Positions 19,182 to 27,263 are shown, counted from the stretch's first letter. The stretch: DNA of 28,345 bases from Desulforamulus profundi (GCF_002607855.1 NZ_AWQQ01000079.1:1-28345), one strand, 5' to 3'. Made by a program: numbers and translations. Notes: generated by a model not told the origin, from the letters alone.

Positions 19182-19891
19182 TTGGGAGAAGCCATTTTTC
19201 GTCAGCAGCGAAACGGGCTTTATGCTGTTAATATTGTTGTTCCGGGAGGCATCCTCACGCCGGAACAGTTTTTGGGCCTGGCTGAAGTAGCCAGGGATGC
19301 CGGGGTCTGGAGAATAAAATGTGGCGTGCGCCAGACCCTGATCGCTGTTTTAGAACAAGACAAGATACCGGAACTACTGGAAAAAATAAAGGTATTGGGG
19401 TTACAAGTGGCTCCCTTTGGCAACAAGATTCGCAGCGTTAAAGCTTGCCCGGGCGGTGCTGAACTATGCCCCAGATCCTTAGGGCCGGCCCTGGAGTTGG
19501 GAATGGAGCTTCAGGCACGTTACCTTGGACAGGATGTCCCAAAGGACTTTAAAATTTCTACCGCCGGTTGTTCCCGGGGTTGCACGGAACCTTACTGCGC
19601 AGACCTTGGCTGATTGCCAAGGGAGCTGACAAATTTGACATAGTGATCGGCGGCAGAGGTGCTACCAGTAAGCCCATACATGGCATAAAAGTGGCGACTG
19701 ATGTTGCTAAAGACAAAGTTTTTGCCGTAATTAACTTTTTGCTTAAACAATATCGTGCCTTGGCCCAACCACATGAACGCCTCTGCAAGACCATTGAGCG
19801 GCTGGGCATTGATGCCTTTACGCCGCCCCTGGAGTTATTCGTTTCAGAAAAAGCACAGCAAGATGAATTTGCCGCTTTTCTTTTAGGTTAA
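19182..19891 (+). CDS. small siroheme sulfite/nitrite reductase-like protein (one apparent 1-nt deletion)
   Basis: The start is TTG at 19182 with AAGGAG eight bases upstream. The N-terminal part (GLYAVNIVVPGGILTPEQFL) is the ferredoxin-like half of the sulfite/nitrite reductase fold. The siroheme/[4Fe-4S] half has KACPGGAELCPR and STAGCSRGCTEP. A missing base near 19609 splits the frame; restored, the protein is about 236 residues, the size of the small assimilatory-type sulfite reductases described in sulfate reducers and methanogens, with no extra ferredoxin domain. The first cysteine pair is spaced C-x6-C, where the family usually has C-x5-C; the second pair is the usual C-x3-C. The substrate cannot be set from sequence. 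It is divergent from the hydrogenase-like sensor and 20 nt upstream of a Cys-rich gene. Confidence 0.85.
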
Positions 19892-19911
19892 ACGGAAAGG
19901 AGTAACAGTTT

Positions 19912-20358
19912 ATGACGACTGCCCCAACAAGCGATAACAATTTTCAAAATTTATCAGCTACCTTGAATGAATTTTGCCGGGATTGCGATATCAATGCTGC
20001 CGGTCAATGCAAAGAGGCCGCTTGCCTGGTGGGTTTTTCTAAAAAAGTGATAAAATTTGCAGAACAAAAGGGTGTTTTGGATATTCCCGGCGCCGGCAGC
20101 TTAATCCCGAAAAATGACTTTAAGCATTACTATCAGGAGCAGGTTTCCAAGACCATTGCTGAGAGCTGCAAGTTATGCAAAGAATGCAGAGACAACCACT
20201 CTCCCGACTGTGTCATCTCACTGGTGAGAACTGCTTTGGAAAGCGCAGTACTGCAGGAACAAATTGATTATCCCGGAAGTACATTTATGTATTTGGCAAA
20301 GGTCAAGCAGCAAAACGATGAACTTTCTTATCAGATTGCATATCACTTGCGGAAATAA
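19912..20358 (+). CDS. cysteine-rich protein of unknown function
   Basis: This intact 148-residue frame starts at ATG 19912 behind GGAAAGGAG. I do not recognise the family. It has eight cysteines in two clusters: CRDCDINAAGQCKEAAC (C-x2-C-x8-C-x4-C, residues about 22-38) and CKLCKECRDNHSPDC (C-x2-C-x2-C-x7-C, about 86-100). These spacings could bind one or two Fe-S clusters or zinc. There is no signal peptide or membrane segment. It directly follows the siroheme reductase gene and ends at a strong terminator, so the two are probably cotranscribed. It may be an electron donor or assembly partner of that enzyme; this rests on context only. Confidence 0.85.
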   Translation: MTTAPTSDNNFQNLSATLNEFCRDCDINAAGQCKEAACLVGFSKKVIKFAEQKGVLDIPGAGSLIPKNDFKHYYQEQVSKTIAESCKLCKECRDNHSPDCVISLVRTALESAVLQEQIDYPGSTFMYLAKVKQQNDELSYQIAYHLRK

Positions 20359-20385
20359 AAGCCCGGAACAACCGGGCTTTTATTG
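20357..20385 (+). terminator. terminator after the Cys-rich gene
   Basis: A 10-bp stem AAAAGCCCGG/CCGGGCTTTT with loop AACAA overlaps the stop codon of the Cys-rich gene and continues into TATTG. Confidence 0.88.
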
Positions 20386-20432
20386 TAATGAGTTTTTCAA
20401 AAACTTCAGAAGGGCGGCAAAAATTTTTTAGC

Positions 20433-20448
20433 TGTTTCACGTGAAACA
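20433..20448. other. parS: parS centromere site
   Basis: TGTTTCACGTGAAACA is a perfect 16-bp palindrome identical to the bacterial parS consensus bound by ParB/Spo0J. It lies about 10 kb from oriC in an intergenic region. No parA or parB lies in the window. Confidence 0.92.
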
Positions 20449-20462
20449 TAGTAAATTTATAT

Positions 20463-20499
20463 GTTGCATAGTAAATATAATAATGCAACTGGCGTTGCA
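20463..20499. repeat. overlapping inverted repeats next to parS
   Basis: GTTGCAT (20463-20469), ATGCAAC (20483-20489) and GTTGCA (20494-20499) can form two mutually exclusive stems. The stretch also holds two imperfect direct repeats starting CATAGTAAAT. Function unknown. Confidence 0.5.
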
Positions 20500-20507
20500 C
20501 ATGTCTG

Positions 20508-20923
20508 TTACTGTGCAGCTTTTAATTGAGACTCCCACCTCTTAATTCTAATCAAATCTAGTAAGGTAGTTACGACCACTCCAAAAAACGAAATTACATT
20601 AACACTAATTAGTGCCACCAGATAACTCAAATTACCCGGTAAGCTTGAAAAATTTAGAAGTGTCATTACCGCTAAGATGATAGGTATCATTTTATTCATT
20701 GAGGAAATGGGCATCGTATTGGATAATTTAAATAGAGATGCTCCAACAATTACATGTGGTCCTAATATAAAGAGTGGAGTAACCATAGGCAGTACCATCA
20801 GTCCCAAAGGGTCATACCATGGCATTATTTTAAATCTTGACGTGCAAATGAACAGTGTGGTTATGATAGCAAATAGTTCTAGAACATTTAATAATAAAAA
20901 TTTACAAGCGTTTTAGACATCAT
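20508..20923 (-). CDS. small hydrophobic membrane protein, unknown (probable 1-nt deletion)
   Basis: From an internal ATG at 20825 there is an open frame of 105 residues with hydrophobic segments (LMVLPMVTPLFILGPHVIVG, MIPIILAVMTLLNF and LVALISVNVISFFGVVVTTL), ending in a basic tail. The same frame continues upstream as LLLNVLELFAIITTLF without a start. If one T is added to the run at about 20896-20903 it joins an ATG at 20921 or 20918 (MSKTLVNF). The full protein would then have about 138 residues and four likely membrane segments. No strong ribosome site precedes that ATG. I do not recognise the family. Confidence 0.5.
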
Positions 20924-21032
20924 ATTTATCCATCTTGGTATCTTTATTTATTAAACTAAATCATGGCAATCGTTAAAAGTAAGGACTGATTTTTAGAATC
21001 ATTCGTAACTTAATTAATAAGCACTGTATAAT

Positions 21033-22742
21033 CCTGAATCCGTGAAATAATCTCCTTGTAGTGCCTTGTAATTTGTAGGAATATAAAGGAATATGCAGAT
21101 ATATATAGATAATTGCATTTTCCAATATTCACCTCGGGGGTGCTACATGAAAAAGTTGAAAAACAAAACCAAAAATAAGAACGACGATAAGCAAACTATC
21201 TTTGTTATTGAACAAGGTAACGAGGACTGAACCACTCATTACGGTCTGGCTCTCATAGGTGCTTTACTGGCTAACACCAAGTTAAAAACACGCCTAAACA
21301 AAACAATGGCTACTGAGCAAAAGAATCCCCATATCTCTAATGGAAGCGTTGCTATTGCTACATTGGCTTGTTGTGCCAGGGTAAGAGTGACTTTGACCAT
21401 ATAGAACCGTTCCGAGAAGATAAATTTTTCTCCATCTCATTAAATATCAAAGAGACTCCATCCAGCCCCACCCTCCGCCAGCGGCTGAATATGGTCGCCA
21501 AGGATGGTACTTGGAATAATATCCTGTTAGAAGAATCTGCGGAGTTAATCAAGAAAACTAATGCTCCTTTAACCCGGTGTACCTGGGTCGGGAAAACAGA
21601 GCTTATATCCCACTGGATATTGATGTGTCTCCCTTTGATAACTCTAACACCAAAAAGGAAGGGGTCTCCAGAACCTATAAAGGCACCGATGGTTATGCCC
21701 CTATCTTTGCATATTTAGGCAGGGAAGGTTACTGCGTAAATACTGAACTACGCCAGGGAAGTGAACACTGCCAGAAAAATACCACAGAGTTCATTGCTGA
21801 AAGCATTCGGTATGCCAAAAAAATTACTCAGGAGCCTTTGCTTTTACGGATGGATTCCGGCAACGACAGCACGGATAATATCCGGATTTGCTTAAATGAT
21901 GACACCAAGGCGGATTTTATTATCAAACGAAACCTTCGTAAGGAGACCCCTGAAGGTTGGTTGCTGTTGGCAAAAAACAATAAGGATATCTACTGCCAAG
22001 AACGAGAAGGCAAAAAAGTTTACTACGGTTCCATGATGAAATACAAAAAGAAACTGAACAGAGAAATCAGATTGGTTTACAAAGTTACCGAAAGAGCATC
22101 TGATGCAAAGGGCCAGATGTTCCTGGTGCCCCAGGTAGAGGCAGAAACATATTGGACATTGCTTCCTGATTTACCTCATGAAATCGAAAAACTGTACCAT
22201 GAACATGGTACCAGCGAGCAGTTTCACAGTGAACTTAAGACAGACCTGGATTTAGAGAGATTGCCCTCTGGTAAATTTGACACCAACAACCTGGTGCTGC
22301 ATTTTGGCGCGGTGGCCTACAACCTATTAAGGATGATAGGACAATCAACCACCCGGATGAAGCATGTGCTGCTGCGTAAGCAAGCAGACCGCCGCCGGAT
22401 AAGGACAGTAATACAAAACTTAATTACACTGGCATCCCGGTTAGTATCGCACGCCAGAAAGAAGAAACTGCAATTTGGCAGACACAGTCCCTGGTTTGAA
22501 ACATTTAAGCAGGTATACTCTGTGTGTTTAGCCAGGTAAAAGTTATCAACAAAAACACATTGAAAAAGCGCTTCCAAAATGGGGCTTAGTATGTTATTGC
22601 TAATTTTAGGTAATACAATGACAAATAAAATGTTGAACCAACCCAAGAAACGGTAAAAATAGTTAATTTACAATTATTACCACGTGATAACTATGCTGAT
22701 TGGGTTAATCGATAGGGAACACAGATAATTCACGGATTCAGG
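21033..22742 (+). mobile_element. IS1380-family insertion sequence
   Basis: A 1710-bp element is bounded by exact 14-bp inverted repeats: CCTGAATCCGTGAA at 21033-21046 and its complement at 22729-22742, similar for a few more bases with a one-base offset. It encodes one transposase. Flanking bases (TAAT on the left, TGGC on the right) show no 4-bp target duplication, and the right edge cuts the tnpB gene of the neighbouring IS607 element. Confidence 0.88.
21147..22539 (+). pseudogene. IS1380-family transposase (in-frame stop and two frameshifts)
   Basis: The ATG at 21147 behind GGGGG begins a Lys/Asn-rich N-terminus. A TGA at 21228-21230 interrupts it after 27 codons. The frame then shifts near 21367 and 21575, each by one missing base. 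Homology resumes as VYLGRENRAYIPLDIDVSPF (DDE-type catalytic Asp in DIDVSP), ... LLLRMDSGNDSTDN (second Asp), and HGTSEQFHSELKTDLDLERL (the catalytic-Glu region, typical of IS1380), ending FKQVYSVCLAR. The two shifts resemble the likely sequencing errors elsewhere in the window, but the stop codon looks like a true substitution. The copy is probably inactive as written; about 464 residues if repaired. Confidence 0.85.
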
Positions 22743-24015
22743 TGGCTCCATTTACGTCCGCATGGGTTTTATAACCACAGTACCGACAGACAAATTCTGC
22801 CTGGGTACTGCGATTACTCTTATCGACATAGCCACAGGAGTTACAGGTTTGCGACGTGTAGGCAGGATTAACATAGGTTACTTTGATACCATATTCTTCT
22901 GCTGCCGCATCAAGTTTAGCGGTTATAACTGCCTTGCCAAACCGGGAGAGAAGTCGGTTTAACCTGCGGGATAGGTTGGGGTTTTGAAAGTTAAGTTTTT
23001 CTATAACAATCTCTTTGGGGCAATACAGCTTAACAATTCGGTTTACAATCCGGCATATATCATTTTTAAGGTAAGACCTGAGTTTAGAAACTAATCTGTC
23101 ATAACGAGGGCTTCTCACTTTGAGTCCCTGCTTCTGCCGGTTACGGGCCAGTTCGGTGATAATGCCGTCATATTTCAGAAGGGTTTCGTAAAACTTACGA
23201 CCAAATAAGTCGCCGCGGTCAGTAGTAAAAATACTCTTTAAGCCTAAGTCCAGGGCTATCTTAGGTGTCAGGGGTTTATATTCTTTGGATTTAGGTTTGT
23301 CCTTAATAAAAAATATAGTAATCTTGCCTTCCTTAGTCAAATTAAACTGACAGAAATTCTTTAATTGACCCGGTATATCCTCAAAATATTCGTTAGACTG
23401 CACAGGAATGTAAACCGGCTTGCCTTTATCCAGAGTAGATAACCGAACCCAATAGTCAAACTTCTTGGCACCGTTATTGTTCCTAGTTTTAATTACCGCA
23501 ACCTTTTGGTCTAAAGCCATATTTATACGCCCCATCGTAGGCTTACGGTGTCTAGAAAGGATATGCTTAAATATCTTACGGGCCAGTTTAATAATTTCCG
23601 GCTCAATATCCCTGTACTGATCTTTTATTTTCTTGCCTTTTTCATTAAACACCGGAATTTTAACCGAACTATTAAACCACAGTCCATATTTGTTGATATA
23701 CAATAGGTCCACCTTGGCTGATTCGTCTAAGGAACTGTGGCAAACTATATCCACAAAGTTATTCTTTCGATTGGAGACAAAAGACTCCAACAAGCCAACA
23801 ATCTGGTACTGACAGGTTTGCTTATATCGTTCTGATAGTTTAGTGGTAAGATGCTTTATGTATGCATTTTTGTTAAAGCCACCCTTAGTAAAAAACAAAT
23901 ACCATTGTCTTACAGTGATTTTACTCGCCAAGACACGGTATTCATCCAGGACAGCTTTAATTTTAGTTTGTTTACTCTTGTTGGCCTGGTGTTTTAATTG
24001 GTAGGTGCGGATCAT
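22738..24015 (-). pseudogene. tnpB: IS607-type TnpB RNA-guided nuclease, 3' end cut by IS1380
   Basis: TnpB proteins are RuvC-like nucleases guided by an RNA made from the element's end. I favour ATG at 24015 (MIRTYQLKHQANK), though 24027 is possible. All three RuvC acidic positions are visible: Asp in PKIALDLGLKSIFTT, Glu in EIVIEKLNFQNPN and Asp in THADVNGA. A zinc-finger with CNSCGY and CRYCGY precedes the last one. The frame runs straight into the IS1380 right end: the stop TGA (22738-22740) lies inside that element's terminal repeat, only a few residues after the last catalytic Asp. The normal C-terminal tail and the guide-RNA-coding end are absent. It overlaps tnpA by about 44 nt. Confidence 0.85.
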
Positions 24016-24592
24016 CTTTATCGGCATCCTTTGTTAAACATTCTATTATTTGCTCGGTCTTCCGTTTACTCCGTCTAAGGCCATACATTCTTGCACTGAA
24101 CAAATAAATGATAGCGACTAAATCTTGCATCAAGTCTGTTTTATCATCTTCTGCCAGATTAACAACTTCTATCTTTCTACCTTCGTTTTCGAGTAGTGCT
24201 TGAATGTAATTAAAGCCAAATCGGGTCAGTCTGTCTTTGTGTTCAACGATGAGCGTTCCCCAATCATTTTGCTGCATTAATTTGAGTAGTTTTTTTCTGT
24301 TATCGTTGACCCCACTGCCAACTTCTTTAACGATATGGACAATTTGATAACCTCTGGCTGTTGCATATTGTTTTAGCCTTTCTGCCTGGGATTCCAGATT
24401 ATCTTTGTTTTCATTACTTGATACTCTGGCGTAAATAGCCACCTTATTCAAGAGTGTTTCCTGATAGGTAGGGATAATTATTTGCCCTGTATGGCCATCT
24501 TTGTATGCACCGGGTATTTTACCTAGCTTAAAATGATTCCAGGCAGCTCGGTATGTTATTCCTCTTTGTTTTGCGTAATCACTTAGTTTCAT
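23972..24592 (-). CDS. tnpA: IS607-family serine recombinase TnpA
   Basis: The 206-residue protein has the IS607 order: an N-terminal MerR-like helix-turn-helix (MKLSDYAKQRGITYRAAWNH, binding element ends) followed by a serine-resolvase catalytic domain, VAIYARVSSNENKDNLESQA, whose Ser (in RVSS) forms the covalent DNA link. Other family landmarks are VKEVGSGVNDNRKKL and VEHKDRLTRFG with the Arg pair. The frame is intact. The ATG at 24592 is firm from the family N-terminus, yet no ribosome site precedes it and the -10 box ends only 6 nt before the codon. Confidence 0.92.
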   Translation of the reverse strand: MKLSDYAKQRGITYRAAWNHFKLGKIPGAYKDGHTGQIIIPTYQETLLNKVAIYARVSSNENKDNLESQAERLKQYATARGYQIVHIVKEVGSGVNDNRKKLLKLMQQNDWGTLIVEHKDRLTRFGFNYIQALLENEGRKIEVVNLAEDDKTDLMQDLVAIIYLFSARMYGLRRSKRKTEQIIECLTKDADKDDPHLPIKTPGQQE

Positions 24593-24598
24593 ATGAAA

Positions 24599-24628
24599 AT
24601 TATACCACTTTTAAATTGAAAATTGCAC
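24599..24628 (-). promoter_or_regulatory. predicted tnpA promoter (leaderless transcript)
   Basis: On the minus strand: GTGCAA (24623-24628), 18-bp spacer ending TGG, perfect TATAAT (24599-24604). A start seven bases downstream of the -10 would fall on the A of the tnpA ATG. Confidence 0.5.
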
Positions 24629-24649
24629 TATTATTTTCTATGAAGCTCT

Positions 24650-25789
24650 ATGTTTTTGATGACTTGTTATAATACTTCACGAGTAGCAGTAACTTTGGCC
24701 AAGCAACGTCTAATGACAGCGAGTTATGATTACTACCAGCTTGCCCATCCAGAAGAGGGGGTAAGCGGAGGCTTCAAATATAAGACAGTCCCGCATGTGA
24801 CACTAAAATCCATCGCCAATAATGAGCCACCAGCGCAGGAAATTCTCTACGACCAACCACTTGTTGACAGCAAAAAGAAGCGCATCACCGGTCCCTTCAC
24901 TGTAGAGGCAGTTCCAGCACCCGTGGTGAAATCCGTTGACGACTTGGGCCAGAAAGTGACCGAAGCCGACAATTCTGTGGCCCGCTCCGGAGAAACCCTG
25001 CGCCAGTCCCACTGGCGGGATGAACTAATGAAAACCGGTATCCGGGGCAAGGGTGGCCAGACCATTGAATTCTCCCGGTTGGAGCCGCTGCCGGGGACAA
25101 GCTGGCTCCATGCCGACGGTGAAGCAAAGGAGGATGAGCCCAAGCGGGTGGTGGTATCCTTTGGGCCGGAGCACGCTCCCCTGGAGCAGCGGCAGGTGGC
25201 CCGGGCACTGGAAGAGGCCCAGACCCTGGTACCCAGGCCCAAACTTCTCATCTTTGCTGCCTTCCAGTTTGACCCGGAGGCGGCCAAGGATATTGACGAG
25301 CTGAACTGGCCCGGCGTAACCCTCTTAAAGGCCCAAATGAACGCCGACCTTCTGACGGCGGATCTCAAGAAAAAACGGGCCAGTAACCAGTCCTTCTGGC
25401 TGATCGGTCAGCCCGACGTAGTGTTGCGCAAGGCAGGCAAGGAATATAAAGGTAAATACGTGGTGGAAGTGCTGGGTTTTGACTACTACAATACTAAAAC
25501 CGGCGGCATCGAATCCGGTGATACATCTAAAATTGCCATGTGGATGCTGGATACCGATTACGACGGGCGAAGCATGTTCCCCCGCCAGGTTTTCTTCCCG
25601 ATGGCCGGGGAAAAGGACGGCTGGGGGAAACTGGCCAAAAACCTCAAGGGTGAAATAGATCTGGATTTAATTGAACAATTCCGGGGTACCGTGTCCCTCC
25701 CCTTTGTGCCCGGCAAACACCGGCGGGTTGCGGTGAAGATTATTAATGACCGCGGTATTGAATCCCTGAAGATCCTGGAGGTGAAATAG
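24650..25789 (+). pseudogene. type III-like DNA adenine methyltransferase (Mod), 5'-truncated
   Basis: The 379 residues match the C-terminal part of large site-specific DNA methyltransferases paired with type III-like restriction proteins. The match begins at TSRVAVTLAKQRLMTA, which in these enzymes directly follows the SAM-binding FxGxG motif, and continues YDYYQLAHPEEGVSGGFKYK and VPHVTLKSIANNEPP. Everything before, including the DPPY catalytic motif and SAM loop, is missing; the IS607 element sits in its place. It therefore cannot methylate DNA. The retained part still ends cleanly with TAG directly before the restriction gene. The first residues (MFLMTCYN) likely come from IS sequence or the junction. 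The mod assignment is from family recognition. Confidence 0.75.
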
Positions 25790-26884
25790 GTGGCAGGCGG
25801 CATTGACCATCTCATTATCAACAGCCCCTATGAGGAACCTTCTCGACACTGGAGTTATAACCGGGACAAAAGGCAGTTTCACAAAGCTGAAGGCCGCCGC
25901 CCTGCCGGATATGTCATTGCCTCCAGCCATTCTAAATCCTTCGATGATCCGGGTATCTTTGTCGAGTTGCCCCTGGTCAACCAAATCCGCAAGCGGGTAA
26001 AAGAATGGCGGCAAAGGGGTTACCCGGGGGTTACCGGCATCACGAAGAAGCTGGAACTGGCCCCCATTGTAGATGGCAAGCCAGATGTTACTAAGCTAAC
26101 TCAGATCGACCTCGAGGAACTGGGCAAACGGTACCGCAAGCAACGCATTATTTTTGAAGCAACCAGGGATATTTATGAGCAAATGAAGCCAAACTGGCAG
26201 GGCAACAAAGAATACCTGCTCTTTCAATTAATTAAGCTGGTGGAGGAATTCATTGATTCGGATAAAATTTGGATACCCAGTCTTTTTGACCGGGACGAGT
26301 TTAGAAGTCGCCTGTTAATTACCCTGAACATGAACAAGGTGGTACACCATATCTTCGAGGCCATCCGTTTTGATAACGCCCAGCACATTGAGCCTGTCTT
26401 TGATAAGGAGCGACCCATCCGCTCCACCGGTGATATGATGACCTGGTACACCAGCAAGCCCTGCGAAATTACCAGGAAATCCCACATTAGTCATGTAGTA
26501 TTTGACAGTACCTGGGAAGCCAGTGAGGCCTTTGAACTGGAGCGCAACGAACTGGTGGACTCCTGGGTGAAAAACGACCACCTTGGTTTTGAAATTCTCT
26601 ATATCTATAAAGGCGTGGTGCGCAAGTACCGGCCCGATTTCTTGATTCGTCTTAGTAATGGTAAAATGCTGGTGCTGGAGGTTAAGGGCCAGGACAATCA
26701 GCAAAACAAAGCCAAGCAGGAAGCACTGGATCTATGGGTAAAGGCAGTTAATGCCCACGGTGGTTTTGGTGAATGGTGCTGGGATATTTCTTACCGCATC
26801 AGTGACTTAAAGGATATCCTGCTAAAGCGGGGTTGTTTAATAACAGTAGATGGAGGTTTCCATAATGGCAGAATTCAAATATGA
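25790..26884 (+). CDS. type III-like restriction protein (BPTD_3080-type) lacking the helicase core
   Basis: The start is GTG at 25790, directly after the mod stop, with GGAGG eight bases upstream. Residues 1 to about 85 (VAGGIDHLIINSPYEEPSRH through GYPGVTGITKKLE) match the N-terminus of restriction proteins that are normally around 900-1000 residues. The next residues, LAPIVDGKPDVTKLTQIDLE, belong to their C-terminal third. The intervening Walker A, DEAD-box and helicase motifs are absent, with the frame preserved across the join. The C-terminal nuclease domain is complete, with the PD-(D/E)xK pattern Asp283 and Glu297-Val-Lys299 (RPDFLIRLSNGKMLVLEVKG). Without ATP-driven translocation its activity is doubtful. 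The end overlaps ydbC by 20 nt. Family name and full length are from memory. Confidence 0.8.
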   Translation: MAGGIDHLIINSPYEEPSRHWSYNRDKRQFHKAEGRRPAGYVIASSHSKSFDDPGIFVELPLVNQIRKRVKEWRQRGYPGVTGITKKLELAPIVDGKPDVTKLTQIDLEELGKRYRKQRIIFEATRDIYEQMKPNWQGNKEYLLFQLIKLVEEFIDSDKIWIPSLFDRDEFRSRLLITLNMNKVVHHIFEAIRFDNAQHIEPVFDKERPIRSTGDMMTWYTSKPCEITRKSHISHVVFDSTWEASEAFELERNELVDSWVKNDHLGFEILYIYKGVVRKYRPDFLIRLSNGKMLVLEVKGQDNQQNKAKQEALDLWVKAVNAHGGFGEWCWDISYRISDLKDILLKRGCLITVDGGFHNGRIQI

Positions 26885-27074
26885 AATCATCAAAACCCTT
26901 GGCGTTCTATCAGAGAGCAGCAAGGGCTGGCGTAAGGAATTAAACCTTATTAGCTGGAACGACAAACCCCCAAAATACGACATCCGGGAATGGTCCCCGG
27001 ACCGGGAAAAGATGGGTAAGGGGGTAACCCTTTCTGAAGAAGAATTAAAGGAACTGAAAAAAGTTGCTGTATGA
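26865..27074 (+). CDS. PC4/YdbC-family single-stranded DNA-binding protein
   Basis: The 69 residues from ATG 26865 follow GGAGG with an 8-nt gap. AEFKYEIIKTLGVLSESSKG, then WRKELNLISWNDKPPKYDIR and MGKGVTLSEEELKELKKV, match the PC4-like fold of YdbC (PF02229), a homodimeric single-stranded DNA/RNA binder in Firmicutes. It overlaps the restriction gene and ends before a terminator, so it is the last gene of the mod-res transcript. Whether it belongs to that system or was captured is unknown. Confidence 0.85.
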   Translation: MAEFKYEIIKTLGVLSESSKGWRKELNLISWNDKPPKYDIREWSPDREKMGKGVTLSEEELKELKKVAV

Positions 27075-27148
27075 ACTGGAGTAAAATCAAATAAACAGCA
27101 CTGTGTAATAGCCCAAGATAACTGCTGCCTTTCACCATACAGTAAACC

Positions 27149-27181
27149 GAAAACTGGAGTCGAAAGGCTCCAGTTTTTTAT
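27149..27181 (+). terminator. terminator after the ydbC-like gene
   Basis: A 9-bp stem AAACTGGAG/CTCCAGTTT with loop TCGAAAGG is followed by TTTA. Confidence 0.85.
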
Positions 27182-27202
27182 TTAGAGGGTTATTGGATAG
27201 AG

Positions 27203-27231
27203 TTGACAAAGCAAATGCATACATATATAAT
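27203..27231 (+). promoter_or_regulatory. toxin-antitoxin promoter
   Basis: Perfect consensus: TTGACA (27203-27208), 17-bp spacer, TATAAT (27226-27231). An imperfect inverted repeat, CAAATGC (27212-27218) and GCATATTTG (27241-27249), spans the -10 and could be the antitoxin operator. Confidence 0.8.
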
Positions 27232-27263
27232 GATTTTAAAAGCATATTTGGATGTGATATAAA

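Larger units (their letters stand above)
22743..24660 (-). mobile_element. IS607-family insertion sequence, right-truncated
   Basis: It comprises a serine-recombinase tnpA and a tnpB in one orientation. IS607 elements have no terminal repeats, so the upstream edge can only be bracketed between the tnpA promoter and the resumption of methyltransferase homology (about 24605-24672). The downstream end is replaced by the IS1380 element. Confidence 0.75.

Noticed and set aside
22680..22692. CACGTG-containing site as a second parS
   Set aside because: Only the CACGTG core matches; the flanking palindrome of parS is absent.
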